DNA of 64,000 bases from JABMPJ01 sp964345005 (lineage in GTDB: Bacteria > Verrucomicrobiota > Kiritimatiellia > UBA8416 > JABMPJ01): positions 1 to 64,000 of the forward strand of contig CAYFPQ010000003.1 of assembly GCA_964345005.1 (NCBI GenBank). Direction: 5' to 3'. The notes below the pieces were generated by a model that made no database searches, was not told where the DNA came from, and worked only from the letters and a program-made list of their open reading frames with translations. Shown in pieces: positions 57,291 through 64,000 of this stretch (position 1 is the first letter of the stretch; each line of letters opens with the position of its first letter). The position numbers and the translations under genes were made by a program.

Positions 57291-58718
57291 ATGAGGTTCG
57301 TGGGCCGAACAGCAGAGATCGAGGCACTCAAGAGGTGGCGCGAGAACACTTCCGGCTCACAATTGACCGCCGTCTACGGCAGAAGACGCATCGGCAAGAC
57401 ACGCCTCGTGGAGGAGTCAGCGAAGGGATTCCGGTTTCTAAAGTTCGAAGGCCTGGAGGGTGAGGACGAGACCGCACAGAAACAGCACTTCCTTCACACG
57501 CTGTACGGCTACTCGGGGCAGAGAGAACATAAGCTGCTAAGCTCCGACAACTGGATTGACCTGTTCGCGCTTCTCTCGGACTTCCTGGCCGACAAACCGG
57601 CCATCGTTCTCTTCGATGAACTGCAATGGATGGCCGCCGAGAAGCCGGAACTGGTCAGTCGTTTGAAATTCGCTTGGGACAACCACTTCCTCAAGAACAA
57701 CCGTGTGCATCTCATTCTGTGTGGATCGGTATCTTCGTTTCTCGTGAAGCGCGTGATCAACTCAAAGGCGCTTTATGGTAGAATCGATCTCGTGCTCCAC
57801 CTGCGCGCCATGTCCCTGAAGGAACTCGGACAGGCATTCATGAAAGGGCGCTCGATATATGAGCAGTTGGAATATTACCTGGCCGTGGGAGGGATTCCAA
57901 AGTACTTCGAACTCTTTGATCCATCGCAGTCAACGCGCCTCAACCTTCATCGACTCTGCTTCACAAGAGATGCGTTCTTCTTCAACGAACTTAACCGTCT
58001 CTTCGTAAGCCATTTCGGCAAATCGCCTCATTACCGCGAGGTCGTCCGGGCGCTTGCCGATAACCCCCACCTGAGTCGCCCGGCACTTATCAAGCAAGCG
58101 AACCTGCCCGAGGGCGGCAGCGCCACAAGAATTCTGGAGGAACTGGATCTTGCCGACCTTATCGAGCCCTATGGCCCGGTGGGGAACAGCGAATCGAAAA
58201 TGCTTAAGCGGTACAGGGTGTCCGATTACTTTCTGCGGTTCTACTACACATTCATCTTCCCCATTCGGAACCAGGCCGGCCCCTCCCCCTTGCCGCCGCA
58301 TCAGTCACTGCCGGATGCCCGGTTTGCAATCTGGAGGGGCTTAGCCTTCGAGCATTTCTGCCGCCAGAACGCACATGCATTGGCAACCGTGCTTGGGTTC
58401 TCTGCTGTTCGCTACGAGGCGGGACCATGGTTTGGACGCAAGGACATGAGCAGCGGCACGCAAGTCGACCTCTTGTTCCGCCGCGCCGACAACGTCCTTA
58501 CGCTGTGCGAGGTTAAGCACAGGAAGTCCGTAGGGCTCGATATCGTGTCACAGGTCGAGCAGAAAGCCGAGATACTCCTGAACAGCCCTCTGAACCACGG
58601 CAAAGGGTTCACGGTCGAAAAGGTTCTCGTCTCCGTTCATCCACCGGCTGAAAGCGTCGTCAAAGCGGGCTACTTCTCGAGGATCATCTGCCTGGACGAG
58701 CTGTTGCCACACACATGA
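57291..58718 (+). CDS. ATPase_2 / DUF234-type AAA ATP-binding protein
   Basis: A 475-residue protein beginning MRFVGRTAEIEALKRWRE, a typical start of the ATPase_2 family. Walker A is AVYGRRRIGKTRLVEE (about 29-44), Walker B IVLFDELQWMA, followed by LILCGSVSSFL. A winged-helix region (SRPALIKQANLPEGGSATRILEELDLADLI) precedes a DUF234-like C-terminus with VDLLFRRADNVLTLCEVKHR, a PD-(D/E)xK-like D ... ExK pattern. Like the 55735 gene it is an orphan STAND-like ATPase often found in islands. AAGGGG precedes the ATG. The next 106 bases (58719-58824) hold a fragment of a dispersed TTCGCGTCTTTGCGCC repeat. Confidence 0.82.
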   Translation: MRFVGRTAEIEALKRWRENTSGSQLTAVYGRRRIGKTRLVEESAKGFRFLKFEGLEGEDETAQKQHFLHTLYGYSGQREHKLLSSDNWIDLFALLSDFLADKPAIVLFDELQWMAAEKPELVSRLKFAWDNHFLKNNRVHLILCGSVSSFLVKRVINSKALYGRIDLVLHLRAMSLKELGQAFMKGRSIYEQLEYYLAVGGIPKYFELFDPSQSTRLNLHRLCFTRDAFFFNELNRLFVSHFGKSPHYREVVRALADNPHLSRPALIKQANLPEGGSATRILEELDLADLIEPYGPVGNSESKMLKRYRVSDYFLRFYYTFIFPIRNQAGPSPLPPHQSLPDARFAIWRGLAFEHFCRQNAHALATVLGFSAVRYEAGPWFGRKDMSSGTQVDLLFRRADNVLTLCEVKHRKSVGLDIVSQVEQKAEILLNSPLNHGKGFTVEKVLVSVHPPAESVVKAGYFSRIICLDELLPHT

Positions 58719-58824
58719 GAAAGGACAAGAACAGCCGAGACTCTCTGCCGGCTGGTATCGATCTTCGCGTCTTTGCGCCTCCCACGCGATGCCGCATGGC
58801 TGTCGTGCGCGAGATTGCCCTGCC

Positions 58825-61230
58825 CTACTTCTCCAGCCAGGTAAACCAGCGGATGAAGCTGCGGTGCTGGCCGCTGGCAGTAGGAAGAGGATCACGCCAC
58901 ACAATCGCCAACGCACGCTGCTCGACGGCAATCTTGCTCTTGCCGGCAAGCAGGATCGCAAACAGATTCTGCCGAGTGTGGAGCAATCCGCAGGAGTTTC
59001 GGATAAACGATTCTTTGCGAACCTCATCCTCATTCGCCAAGTTCAGAATTGTTGACGCGAACACGCTGCTGATAATATCACGCCGCCCCATATCTGAGAG
59101 CGACAAACACTGGTTCGTCTCCGTAACAGTCTGTATAGCGTTAGCAAGATCTTGAGCGTCAGGCCAACTCAGCGAGGCTCCTGGAAAACTGTCACCAGGG
59201 TAGTCATTCTTGCGCATGCCATTGAAGACGGCACTCAGAGGCTCCAAGTTCTGCGTGTTCAGGTTGACCAACCCATGACGAACAGAGGCGTTCGTTATGG
59301 CAAAGTAGTCCAAGACCCGATCCCAACGTGTTCCGTCTCCTCTGTCGTAAAGACGAATAGTCCGCCAAAGCCAAGGCGCTCTATCCATCCTCATACCTTG
59401 GGAAGAATAGATCAAATTGAACAGCGTCGAATTTGCATATGCACCCCCGGGGAAATAGAGATAACCCAATTCGCCAACAGAACCGACACCTCCATTACGC
59501 ACGTGCAACGACAGGTTCGTGTCCACCAGAAATCCATTCTTGCTAAAGAAGTTGGTTGTTGCGCTATTGATACTGCCCATTGAAGACGACCAAGGATAGA
59601 GCGCTGTTTCTTTCCAGTGGACTTGGTCCCAGTTATAGACCGGATCAATCACGTCAGCACCCACTTCGTTCGCGAAAGGAGTCGCTGCTGTCAGGTTGAC
59701 AACGCTAACAGGCAGTGTAATCGCGGGGATTCTGTCAACAACATTGCCATCGCGATCTTCCATATATGCATTTACCACTACCTCGAACTGGAAGTTCGTA
59801 GTATTGGGGACAGTAGCAATTCCGCTAGGCTGCAGAATGCTGCCGCCAACTTTCGCATAAGCGTCTGCTGGCGACGGAGAGACGGGACCTTTACTGTTCA
59901 CTATGTTCGGAGATGAGAAGAGACCCGGCGGACAGTCTATTCCCTCCACATAGTCTACCGTGTATTGCATAGTGAAAGGGGCATGCGGAGGTGAATCTGC
60001 AAATGGATAAGCGTACTCCACCGTAACCCAAGACTTGCCCCCGATAATATCCGTTGCATTGGCTTGGAAACTGTTCGTAAGAGTTATCTCCGAGATCATC
60101 GGAACTGCTTCCACATACGGACCGGAAGTAATCCCCGAGGGGTTCAGAAAGCTCCCGGGCACTGAGTCACCATCCACGTAGTCGTAGAGATTAACAAATA
60201 GTGCATCAACAGCTGCATTCTGCAAGCTGCCGTCCGTTGGGTAGTACTGGCGCACAGTCTGACGCAGGGAATCCTGAATCTCCGTTTCATTCTTCTCCAG
60301 ATTTGTCGTGTCACCGCTGATATCAGCCGGTTCGATATTCGTGAATGCTGCCGGGTATCGCGAATAAGCGCAGAAATTCCTCGGGTCACCGTCCAACCCA
60401 CTATTTCCAAACACAAAGTCGGATGTTCGCTCATACGGCGCATTGTTCTTGCGATGCGTTGCCAGGTTTCCCTCGCTGGCAATATCGGACAGATTTGCCA
60501 GCTGCATTTCTCCAGGATCGGTGCCCACAGAACGGGCAACATTGTCCACGTAGTTGGCATCCAACAGCCCGGACAAGTTTAGGACCAAATACGCAAACTT
60601 GCCTCCGCCCTCGACCTCCCGCCACTGGGGGAGAGCCATCCTGTAGAGATGATTTGTACTCCAATCGTCGGATATCTCGGTGTTCAGCCACCATCTTCCC
60701 TTAATCGAATCTATTCTTCCCCTTACATTGTTGCGATCGCCATTTGGAAGCACTATGCGCTCTACCCAGAATCGGTCCACACCTAGACCCAGTTGCTCGT
60801 CATTACTCCACGTGGCGTTGTCATCTTTGATCGAATCCTTGCTGGCATTCACTGCGTGGACCTGCCCGGGTGATGCGAGCTTACTGGACAAGTCAAAGAT
60901 AGGCTTGGGAATCAGCTCTGTTGCATCACCCGTGTATAGATCGACCGACTTCACGAAGTCCGGGCCAAAATTATAGTTCGTCGGCCAATCCGGATAGTGA
61001 GGTGTATCCCATTCTTCCAGATCCTCCTCGATGTCGTCCATCGCCCTCGCCAGGGCGGTGTAAACGAGGTGGCGGGCTTTCATGACTTCCATGTAGTTTC
61101 CCGCGGCAACGCGTTCGGTGCGCATGGTGATAACAAACGCCACGCCCAAGACCATCATCACCGACAACATCCCCAGCACAATAATCAGCGCTATCCCCTG
61201 CCGCCGCTCACTCTTCTCCGCCATTGTCAT
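58825..61230 (-). CDS. GspK-like large pseudopilin (PilX-type N-terminus)
   Basis: An 801-residue protein whose N-terminus is a type IV prepilin-like helix, GIALIIVLGMLSVMMVLGVAFVI, with an Arg-rich cytoplasmic start (SERRQ). GspK proteins cap the pseudopilus tip and are usually about 300-340 residues; this one carries a long insertion rich in Asn, Thr and Asp. The end (FIRNSCGLLHTRQNLFAILL) is compatible with the family's C-terminal region. ATG 61230 has GAAGG six bases before it and overlaps the stop of the nucleotidyltransferase remnant in TGATG; a TTG one codon upstream is the longest start. It is AT-richer than its operon partners (29 of 60 G+C at 60181-60240 against 37 of 60 at 63601-63660). 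Confidence 0.75.
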   Translation of the reverse strand: MTMAEKSERRQGIALIIVLGMLSVMMVLGVAFVITMRTERVAAGNYMEVMKARHLVYTALARAMDDIEEDLEEWDTPHYPDWPTNYNFGPDFVKSVDLYTGDATELIPKPIFDLSSKLASPGQVHAVNASKDSIKDDNATWSNDEQLGLGVDRFWVERIVLPNGDRNNVRGRIDSIKGRWWLNTEISDDWSTNHLYRMALPQWREVEGGGKFAYLVLNLSGLLDANYVDNVARSVGTDPGEMQLANLSDIASEGNLATHRKNNAPYERTSDFVFGNSGLDGDPRNFCAYSRYPAAFTNIEPADISGDTTNLEKNETEIQDSLRQTVRQYYPTDGSLQNAAVDALFVNLYDYVDGDSVPGSFLNPSGITSGPYVEAVPMISEITLTNSFQANATDIIGGKSWVTVEYAYPFADSPPHAPFTMQYTVDYVEGIDCPPGLFSSPNIVNSKGPVSPSPADAYAKVGGSILQPSGIATVPNTTNFQFEVVVNAYMEDRDGNVVDRIPAITLPVSVVNLTAATPFANEVGADVIDPVYNWDQVHWKETALYPWSSSMGSINSATTNFFSKNGFLVDTNLSLHVRNGGVGSVGELGYLYFPGGAYANSTLFNLIYSSQGMRMDRAPWLWRTIRLYDRGDGTRWDRVLDYFAITNASVRHGLVNLNTQNLEPLSAVFNGMRKNDYPGDSFPGASLSWPDAQDLANAIQTVTETNQCLSLSDMGRRDIISSVFASTILNLANEDEVRKESFIRNSCGLLHTRQNLFAILLAGKSKIAVEQRALAIVWRDPLPTASGQHRSFIRWFTWLEK

Positions 61231-61394
61231 CAACTGCCTTCCCCGTCATCTCTCGTCAAGCGATCGATATCCAAGTCCTTCGTGTACCGCGGCTCCGCGT
61301 AGTAGATCACCGCATGTGCACCAGCCACCAGGTACTCAACTTGCTCTTCGTTGAATACGCTGAACAGATCTTTGAAGTCTTGATTCGCCGGCAT
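61230..61394 (-). pseudogene. Truncated AbiEii/DUF6036-like nucleotidyltransferase
   Basis: The 54-residue frame starts MPANQDFKDLFSVFNEEQVE and continues YLVAGAHAVIYYAEPRYTKD, the start of nucleotidyltransferase AbiEii-type proteins of about 150-250 residues. Alignment is lost right after KDLDI, the point where the first catalytic Asp pair lies; the next residues (DRLTRDDGEGS) are unlike the family. Its first 59 bases overlap the end of the gene below in another frame. Its stop codon is joined to the GspK-like start. Confidence 0.7.
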
Positions 61395-61542
61395 CTTTCC
61401 CCCTGAACAACTCTGCCTCGAGCACCATCTCCCATGCGGCCGCAAAACGACCCTCTGGACCTACAGAACGCCAGAACGACCGATCGAAATTTCCGTCATC
61501 ATCGTCCAGCTTGACCAATTGTGCAGAAATCACTCTGGCCAT
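61336..61542 (-). CDS. Small partner protein of a nucleotidyltransferase module
   Basis: A 68-residue protein beginning MARVISAQLVKLDDDDGNFD and continuing FWRSVGPEGRFAAAWEMVLE to the end ESRLQRSVQRIQRRAS. This matches small hypothetical proteins encoded just before DUF6036/AbiEii-type nucleotidyltransferases in many bacteria (recalled from memory). AGGAG lies 8 bases before the ATG. It is intact, whereas its partner is truncated, and the two genes overlap by 59 bases in different frames. Confidence 0.65.
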   Translation of the reverse strand: MARVISAQLVKLDDDDGNFDRSFWRSVGPEGRFAAAWEMVLEAELFRGKDAGESRLQRSVQRIQRRAS

Positions 61543-61608
61543 TCTGCCTGCTCCTGACGCTCTTTGGCGTTCCATGCGATCCTTCGCGGCTGCAACGCTC
61601 CTCCCAGC

Positions 61609-62112
61609 TCAATCATACCGATACCGGTTCCGATTCCACAAGAACGCCCGGCCCGTATGCGCCCGATCCTCACTCCGCCCTTTGTCAACCGTCCTCACGA
61701 CAATCTCAACCGTACCGTAACGCGGATAATTGCCCCCATCCGGGAAGTCTGGATTAGGCCCCGATGCACTCAAGACAGCCGTGTTGCCAAACAAATCAGC
61801 CATACTGAATGTCTTAGACTCAATAGGATCTGTACCTTTCAGAACATCAAACCCGCCGGGTCCCGGCACGCTTCCCATAGCTGGATCACACAGCGCCATC
61901 GTGGTCTCGCGAACGAAATAGTCCGTCAACGCCCGCCCCACCAGCATGCTCTTAGACCGACGCGTGCCGCTGTCCCACGCCGCCGCGCTGTGCGAGAAGA
62001 GGTTGGCCACCGTCACGACAATCACGCTCAACACCGCCATCGCCGTCAACAACTCAATGAGCGTAAAGCCCAGTCTTCTCGTCGTCGCTAGTTCCTTCAC
62101 CGCTTCCTTCAC
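61609..62112 (-). CDS. GspJ/PilW-like prepilin-type protein
   Basis: A 167-residue minor pseudopilin with the class III signal after a basic leader (MKEAVKELATTRRLG|FTLIELLTAMAVLSVIVVTVA). The remainder is a short beta-rich domain (SDLFG-like segment, YGTVEIVVRTVDKG). It occupies the J position in the G-H-I-J-K order of type II secretion operons. The 50-base gap to the previous gene contains no other frame. A 66-base gap and the nucleotidyltransferase module follow before the GspK-like gene. Confidence 0.82.
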   Translation of the reverse strand: MKEAVKELATTRRLGFTLIELLTAMAVLSVIVVTVANLFSHSAAAWDSGTRRSKSMLVGRALTDYFVRETTMALCDPAMGSVPGPGGFDVLKGTDPIESKTFSMADLFGNTAVLSASGPNPDFPDGGNYPRYGTVEIVVRTVDKGRSEDRAHTGRAFLWNRNRYRYD

Positions 62113-62162
62113 CTTTGCAGCATCCTCGCAGCCTACAGCCTAGACTGCTACATCCCTTCTCC

Positions 62163-62735
62163 TCACATCCCGAAATTGTACACATCCGCATAAAACACAT
62201 TCGTGAACCCGCCCGCACGTCCATACGACACGCGCAGTTCCACGGAGGCACGACGATCGTCATCGTCAACACCCGCCTCGCAACGGTAACGCACATACTC
62301 CTCGTAGCCGGAATCTGCATTGGCGGGGTACTGGAGCGAGCCCGATCCGTTGAGACGTACATCGCCCGACAGATCAATATCGACTTCGTCATCAGGTCCT
62401 TCAAACAGTTCCAAGAATGTCGCTGTATTCGTCCTTACTGCCGCCTCCGCGTAAACCTGGTTGAACACCTCATCGGCGAACTGTGCACACCGCGTCTCGG
62501 CCGTGGCATCAATGCCGGCGCGCAACCCAGTGGGAAACAGGTGAAAGACAGCCAGCAATCCAAGCCCGACCACGACAAGCGCCAGTGTCACTTCGATGAG
62601 GCTGAAACCCGAACGAGGGAATCTCGCGCCGAGACGCAGAGACGTAGAGCCTAAATCAGCAGACGGAGAGACTTCTCTTCGCGCCTTTGCGCCTTTGCGC
62701 GATTCTCCTCCCCTATCATGTCCATCCATGTTCAT
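62163..62735 (-). CDS. GspI/PilV-like prepilin-type protein with long leader
   Basis: A 190-residue minor pseudopilin. The class III signal is SG|FSLIEVTLALVVVGLGLLAV. It is preceded by an unusually long leader of about 40 residues (GGESRKGAKARREVS) that is not typical of prepilins. ATG 62735 is preceded by AGGAAG; no ATG, GTG or TTG lies between it and the pilin signal. The leader DNA resembles a dispersed repeat, so it may be a recent insertion that kept the frame. GspI-like by operon order. Confidence 0.75.
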   Translation of the reverse strand: MNMDGHDRGGESRKGAKARREVSPSADLGSTSLRLGARFPRSGFSLIEVTLALVVVGLGLLAVFHLFPTGLRAGIDATAETRCAQFADEVFNQVYAEAAVRTNTATFLELFEGPDDEVDIDLSGDVRLNGSGSLQYPANADSGYEEYVRYRCEAGVDDDDRRASVELRVSYGRAGGFTNVFYADVYNFGM

Positions 62736-62742
62736 ACTCTTC

Positions 62743-63231
62743 CTAATCGTAATCGCCCCCAACCCTCGTCAAACCAGTCAGCGGATACACAGTCAATGTC
62801 GCCGAAGAGGACGGCGTAACCCCCGTTTCCTCCAGTCTGATGTCCCGGGATCCCGTACTGCCCGTGCTGCCGGCCGGATGAAACTCCATGAACTTGCCTG
62901 TCGGCGATACCTCGACTCCCTGCGGCAGATACTTGGTCTCCCCCACCTGGTAGCCAACCGTAGTATTGGTTGCGAAATAGTAGTAGAGACCGCTGGAGCT
63001 ATCCTCCTCTATGTGCAACTCAATCACCTGCCCCTTCAGGATCGCCTCCTGCCGGACCAACCCTATCGCGCTACGCATTGTGTTGATGGCGCCGCGCATC
63101 CTGGCGCCGCGTCCCAAGCCGAAGTAGGCTGCCGTCGTGGCTCCCATGAGGAGTGCCATGATGGCCACCACCGTCAACAATTCCAACAACGTGAAGCCGT
63201 GCCTGGATAACCCTGACCGGACATCAGTCAT
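62743..63231 (-). CDS. GspH-like prepilin-type protein
   Basis: A 162-residue pseudopilin: leader MTDVRSGLSRHG|FTLLELLTVVAIMALLMGATTAAY with the conserved Glu5, followed by a GspH-type domain (MRSAIGLVRQEAILKGQVIELHI, YYFATNTTVGYQ). GGGAAGAG stands before the ATG. Its start overlaps the gspG stop by 8 bases, so they are coupled. Confidence 0.85.
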   Translation of the reverse strand: MTDVRSGLSRHGFTLLELLTVVAIMALLMGATTAAYFGLGRGARMRGAINTMRSAIGLVRQEAILKGQVIELHIEEDSSSGLYYYFATNTTVGYQVGETKYLPQGVEVSPTGKFMEFHPAGSTGSTGSRDIRLEETGVTPSSSATLTVYPLTGLTRVGGDYD

Positions 63232-63712
63232 AGACACGCTCTTCCCTGTAGTCGATAAACGACACCTGCGCCCCCTCCTGCAATACGGTCGCATCCGCGG
63301 ATGGATAGCGCGTATCCACAACCACTCGAAACGGCTCAAAACCGTCTGCCCAGTTCACTCCGTAGGCACCGCTCCCGTCCGAAGCCCGGCTGAGTCCCTC
63401 CATCTCCAGGAAGACAATTCTTCGGGGATTATCCGAATGCTGAGAGGAGAGCCGGTCAATGATATCTGCATTGTCCGTCTCGTTCGTGTAGCGCCCCGGC
63501 GTGTTGATATACGAACTCGGGACCGGAAACTCTCCATACTCCAGGTAGTAGGCTTTGATCCCGTTCACGATGGCCGCCGCCTGGCTCTGGGCCTTCACCG
63601 CCTTGCCCCGCAGGCGAATCCGCCCGAATGCCGGCAGAATAATAGCCGCCAGAATTCCGATGATGAGAATCACCACCATCAACTCAATCAACGTAAACCC
63701 ACGTCGCTTCAT
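63224..63712 (-). CDS. gspG: Type II secretion major pseudopilin GspG
   Basis: A 162-residue protein: MKRRG|FTLIELMVVILIIGILAAIILPAF, a short leader and conserved Glu5, then the GspG-like segment AQSQAAAIVNGIKAYYLEYGEFPVPSSYINTPG and a long C-terminal loop. The length and conserved hydrophobic helix fit the main pseudopilus subunit. GGAGAGGGAGAG precedes the ATG, and the longest frame (to 63799) was shortened accordingly. It is first in the operon. It could also be a type IV pilin; the H-I-J-K neighbours favour GspG. Confidence 0.85.
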   Translation of the reverse strand: MKRRGFTLIELMVVILIIGILAAIILPAFGRIRLRGKAVKAQSQAAAIVNGIKAYYLEYGEFPVPSSYINTPGRYTNETDNADIIDRLSSQHSDNPRRIVFLEMEGLSRASDGSGAYGVNWADGFEPFRVVVDTRYPSADATVLQEGAQVSFIDYREERVYD

Positions 63713-64000
63713 CACTCTCTCCCTCTCCGTCGAAATACCCAATGACGAAACACCCAAGTACCCAAGGAAACCCGAAATCCAAAACCCGAAATGGTGCACA
63801 TCAACATGTCTTCGTCATTGGGATATTCGTCATTCGTCATTTGGCGAAAGTCGTTTACTCATACAATTCCTGATCAAGAAGCCAACCTCTAACCATCGGC
63901 GGAGGTCGCGGGGAGGGGTACTCGCTCCTTAGCGGTTCGGTATTCCGAACCGGTCGGGCGAGAGCCCCTCCCCACGACCGGAGCTTCCCTCGGCCGAAGC
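63713..64000. other. Non-coding end region with word repeats
   Basis: From 63737 to 63845 there are repeated words (CAATGACGAAACACCC, ATTCGTCATTCGTCATTTGG) that pair with each other; the rest (63898-63998) is the second copy of the long hairpin. No gene is credible here. The gspG promoter probably lies in this stretch but no convincing pair was found. Confidence 0.6.
63904..63979. repeat. Long hairpin element, copy 2 (conserved core shared with 34721-34807)
   Basis: Outer stem: GGTCGCGGGGAGGGG (63904-63918) with 63965-63979, one mismatch. An adjacent short stem CTCGC with GCGAG, then the inner hairpin CGGTTCGG (63933-63940), TATT, CCGAACCG (63945-63952). The core 63928-63956 is identical to 34749-34777 although the outer arms differ. 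Confidence 0.85.

Noticed and set aside
1..64000. CRISPR arrays, tRNA or rRNA genes
   Set aside because: No regularly spaced identical repeats, no cloverleaf or rRNA-like sequence was seen by reading; tools could still find a degenerate one.

Overview
The window looks like chromosomal DNA of a Gram-negative bacterium of the PVC superphylum, most likely Kiritimatiellota or Verrucomicrobiota. Reasons: a complete tolQ-tolR-tolA-tolB-pal outer-membrane set; a gene block that matches, in order and product type, the Akkermansia muciniphila Amuc_1098-1102 pilus-like locus; a pseudopilin with an H-X9-DG motif; a lysine/alanine/proline histone H1-like protein; and very large Thr/Asn-rich exported proteins. 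No tRNA, rRNA, CRISPR array or intact insertion sequence was seen. The lineage is an inference; no database search was possible.

1-8.6 kb: DAHP synthase, a small beta-barrel protein, a LemA/M48-peptidase pair, a FixJ-type response regulator, a short-chain prenyl synthase, a GcvH-like protein lacking the lipoyl lysine, then plsY-gpsA. 8.6-11.3 kb: the operon rpmH-rnpA-yidD-yidC with a clear promoter; dnaA is not beside it. 11.3-15 kb: a methyltransferase and two divergent response-regulator units without a histidine kinase. 15-22.6 kb: ligA with an unusual insertion, a long minus-strand envelope operon tolQRAB-pal-tatA-tatC, and a histone H1-like gene.

22.9-31.2 kb: a nucleoside-kinase-like protein, a small protein resembling only sigma-70 region 2, trmB, a secreted nuclease, a nucleoside deaminase, an MscS channel, a lysine-aminomutase-family radical SAM enzyme, purine nucleoside phosphorylase and a CCA-adding-type enzyme. 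31.2-37.9 kb: housekeeping on the minus strand: tig-clpP-clpX, coaE-rho and a stand-alone 5'-3' exonuclease.

38-46.8 kb: the pilus/secretion locus (H-X9-DG pseudopilin, Amuc_1102-like exported protein, PilM fused to a PilN-like part, Amuc_1100-like protein, Amuc_1099-like protein, and a secretin with an acidic N-terminal region of about 300 residues). 47-55.6 kb: two large exported proteins, one of 2394 residues built from repeated beta-sandwich modules and a lamin-tail domain. 55.6-58.8 kb: an accessory island with two AAA ATPase genes and a PIN-toxin remnant. 58.8-63.7 kb: a minus-strand pseudopilin operon in the order G-H-I-J-K, interrupted between J and K by a broken nucleotidyltransferase module. 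The window ends in a long hairpin whose 29-base core is identical to one near 34.75 kb.

Taken together, the right half reads as a split type II secretion/type IV pilus-like machine flanking its probable large exported substrates. The ATPase, platform protein and prepilin peptidase are outside the window. Starts were moved from the longest reading frame where a ribosome-binding site or family alignment favoured it; these choices are stated in the entries.
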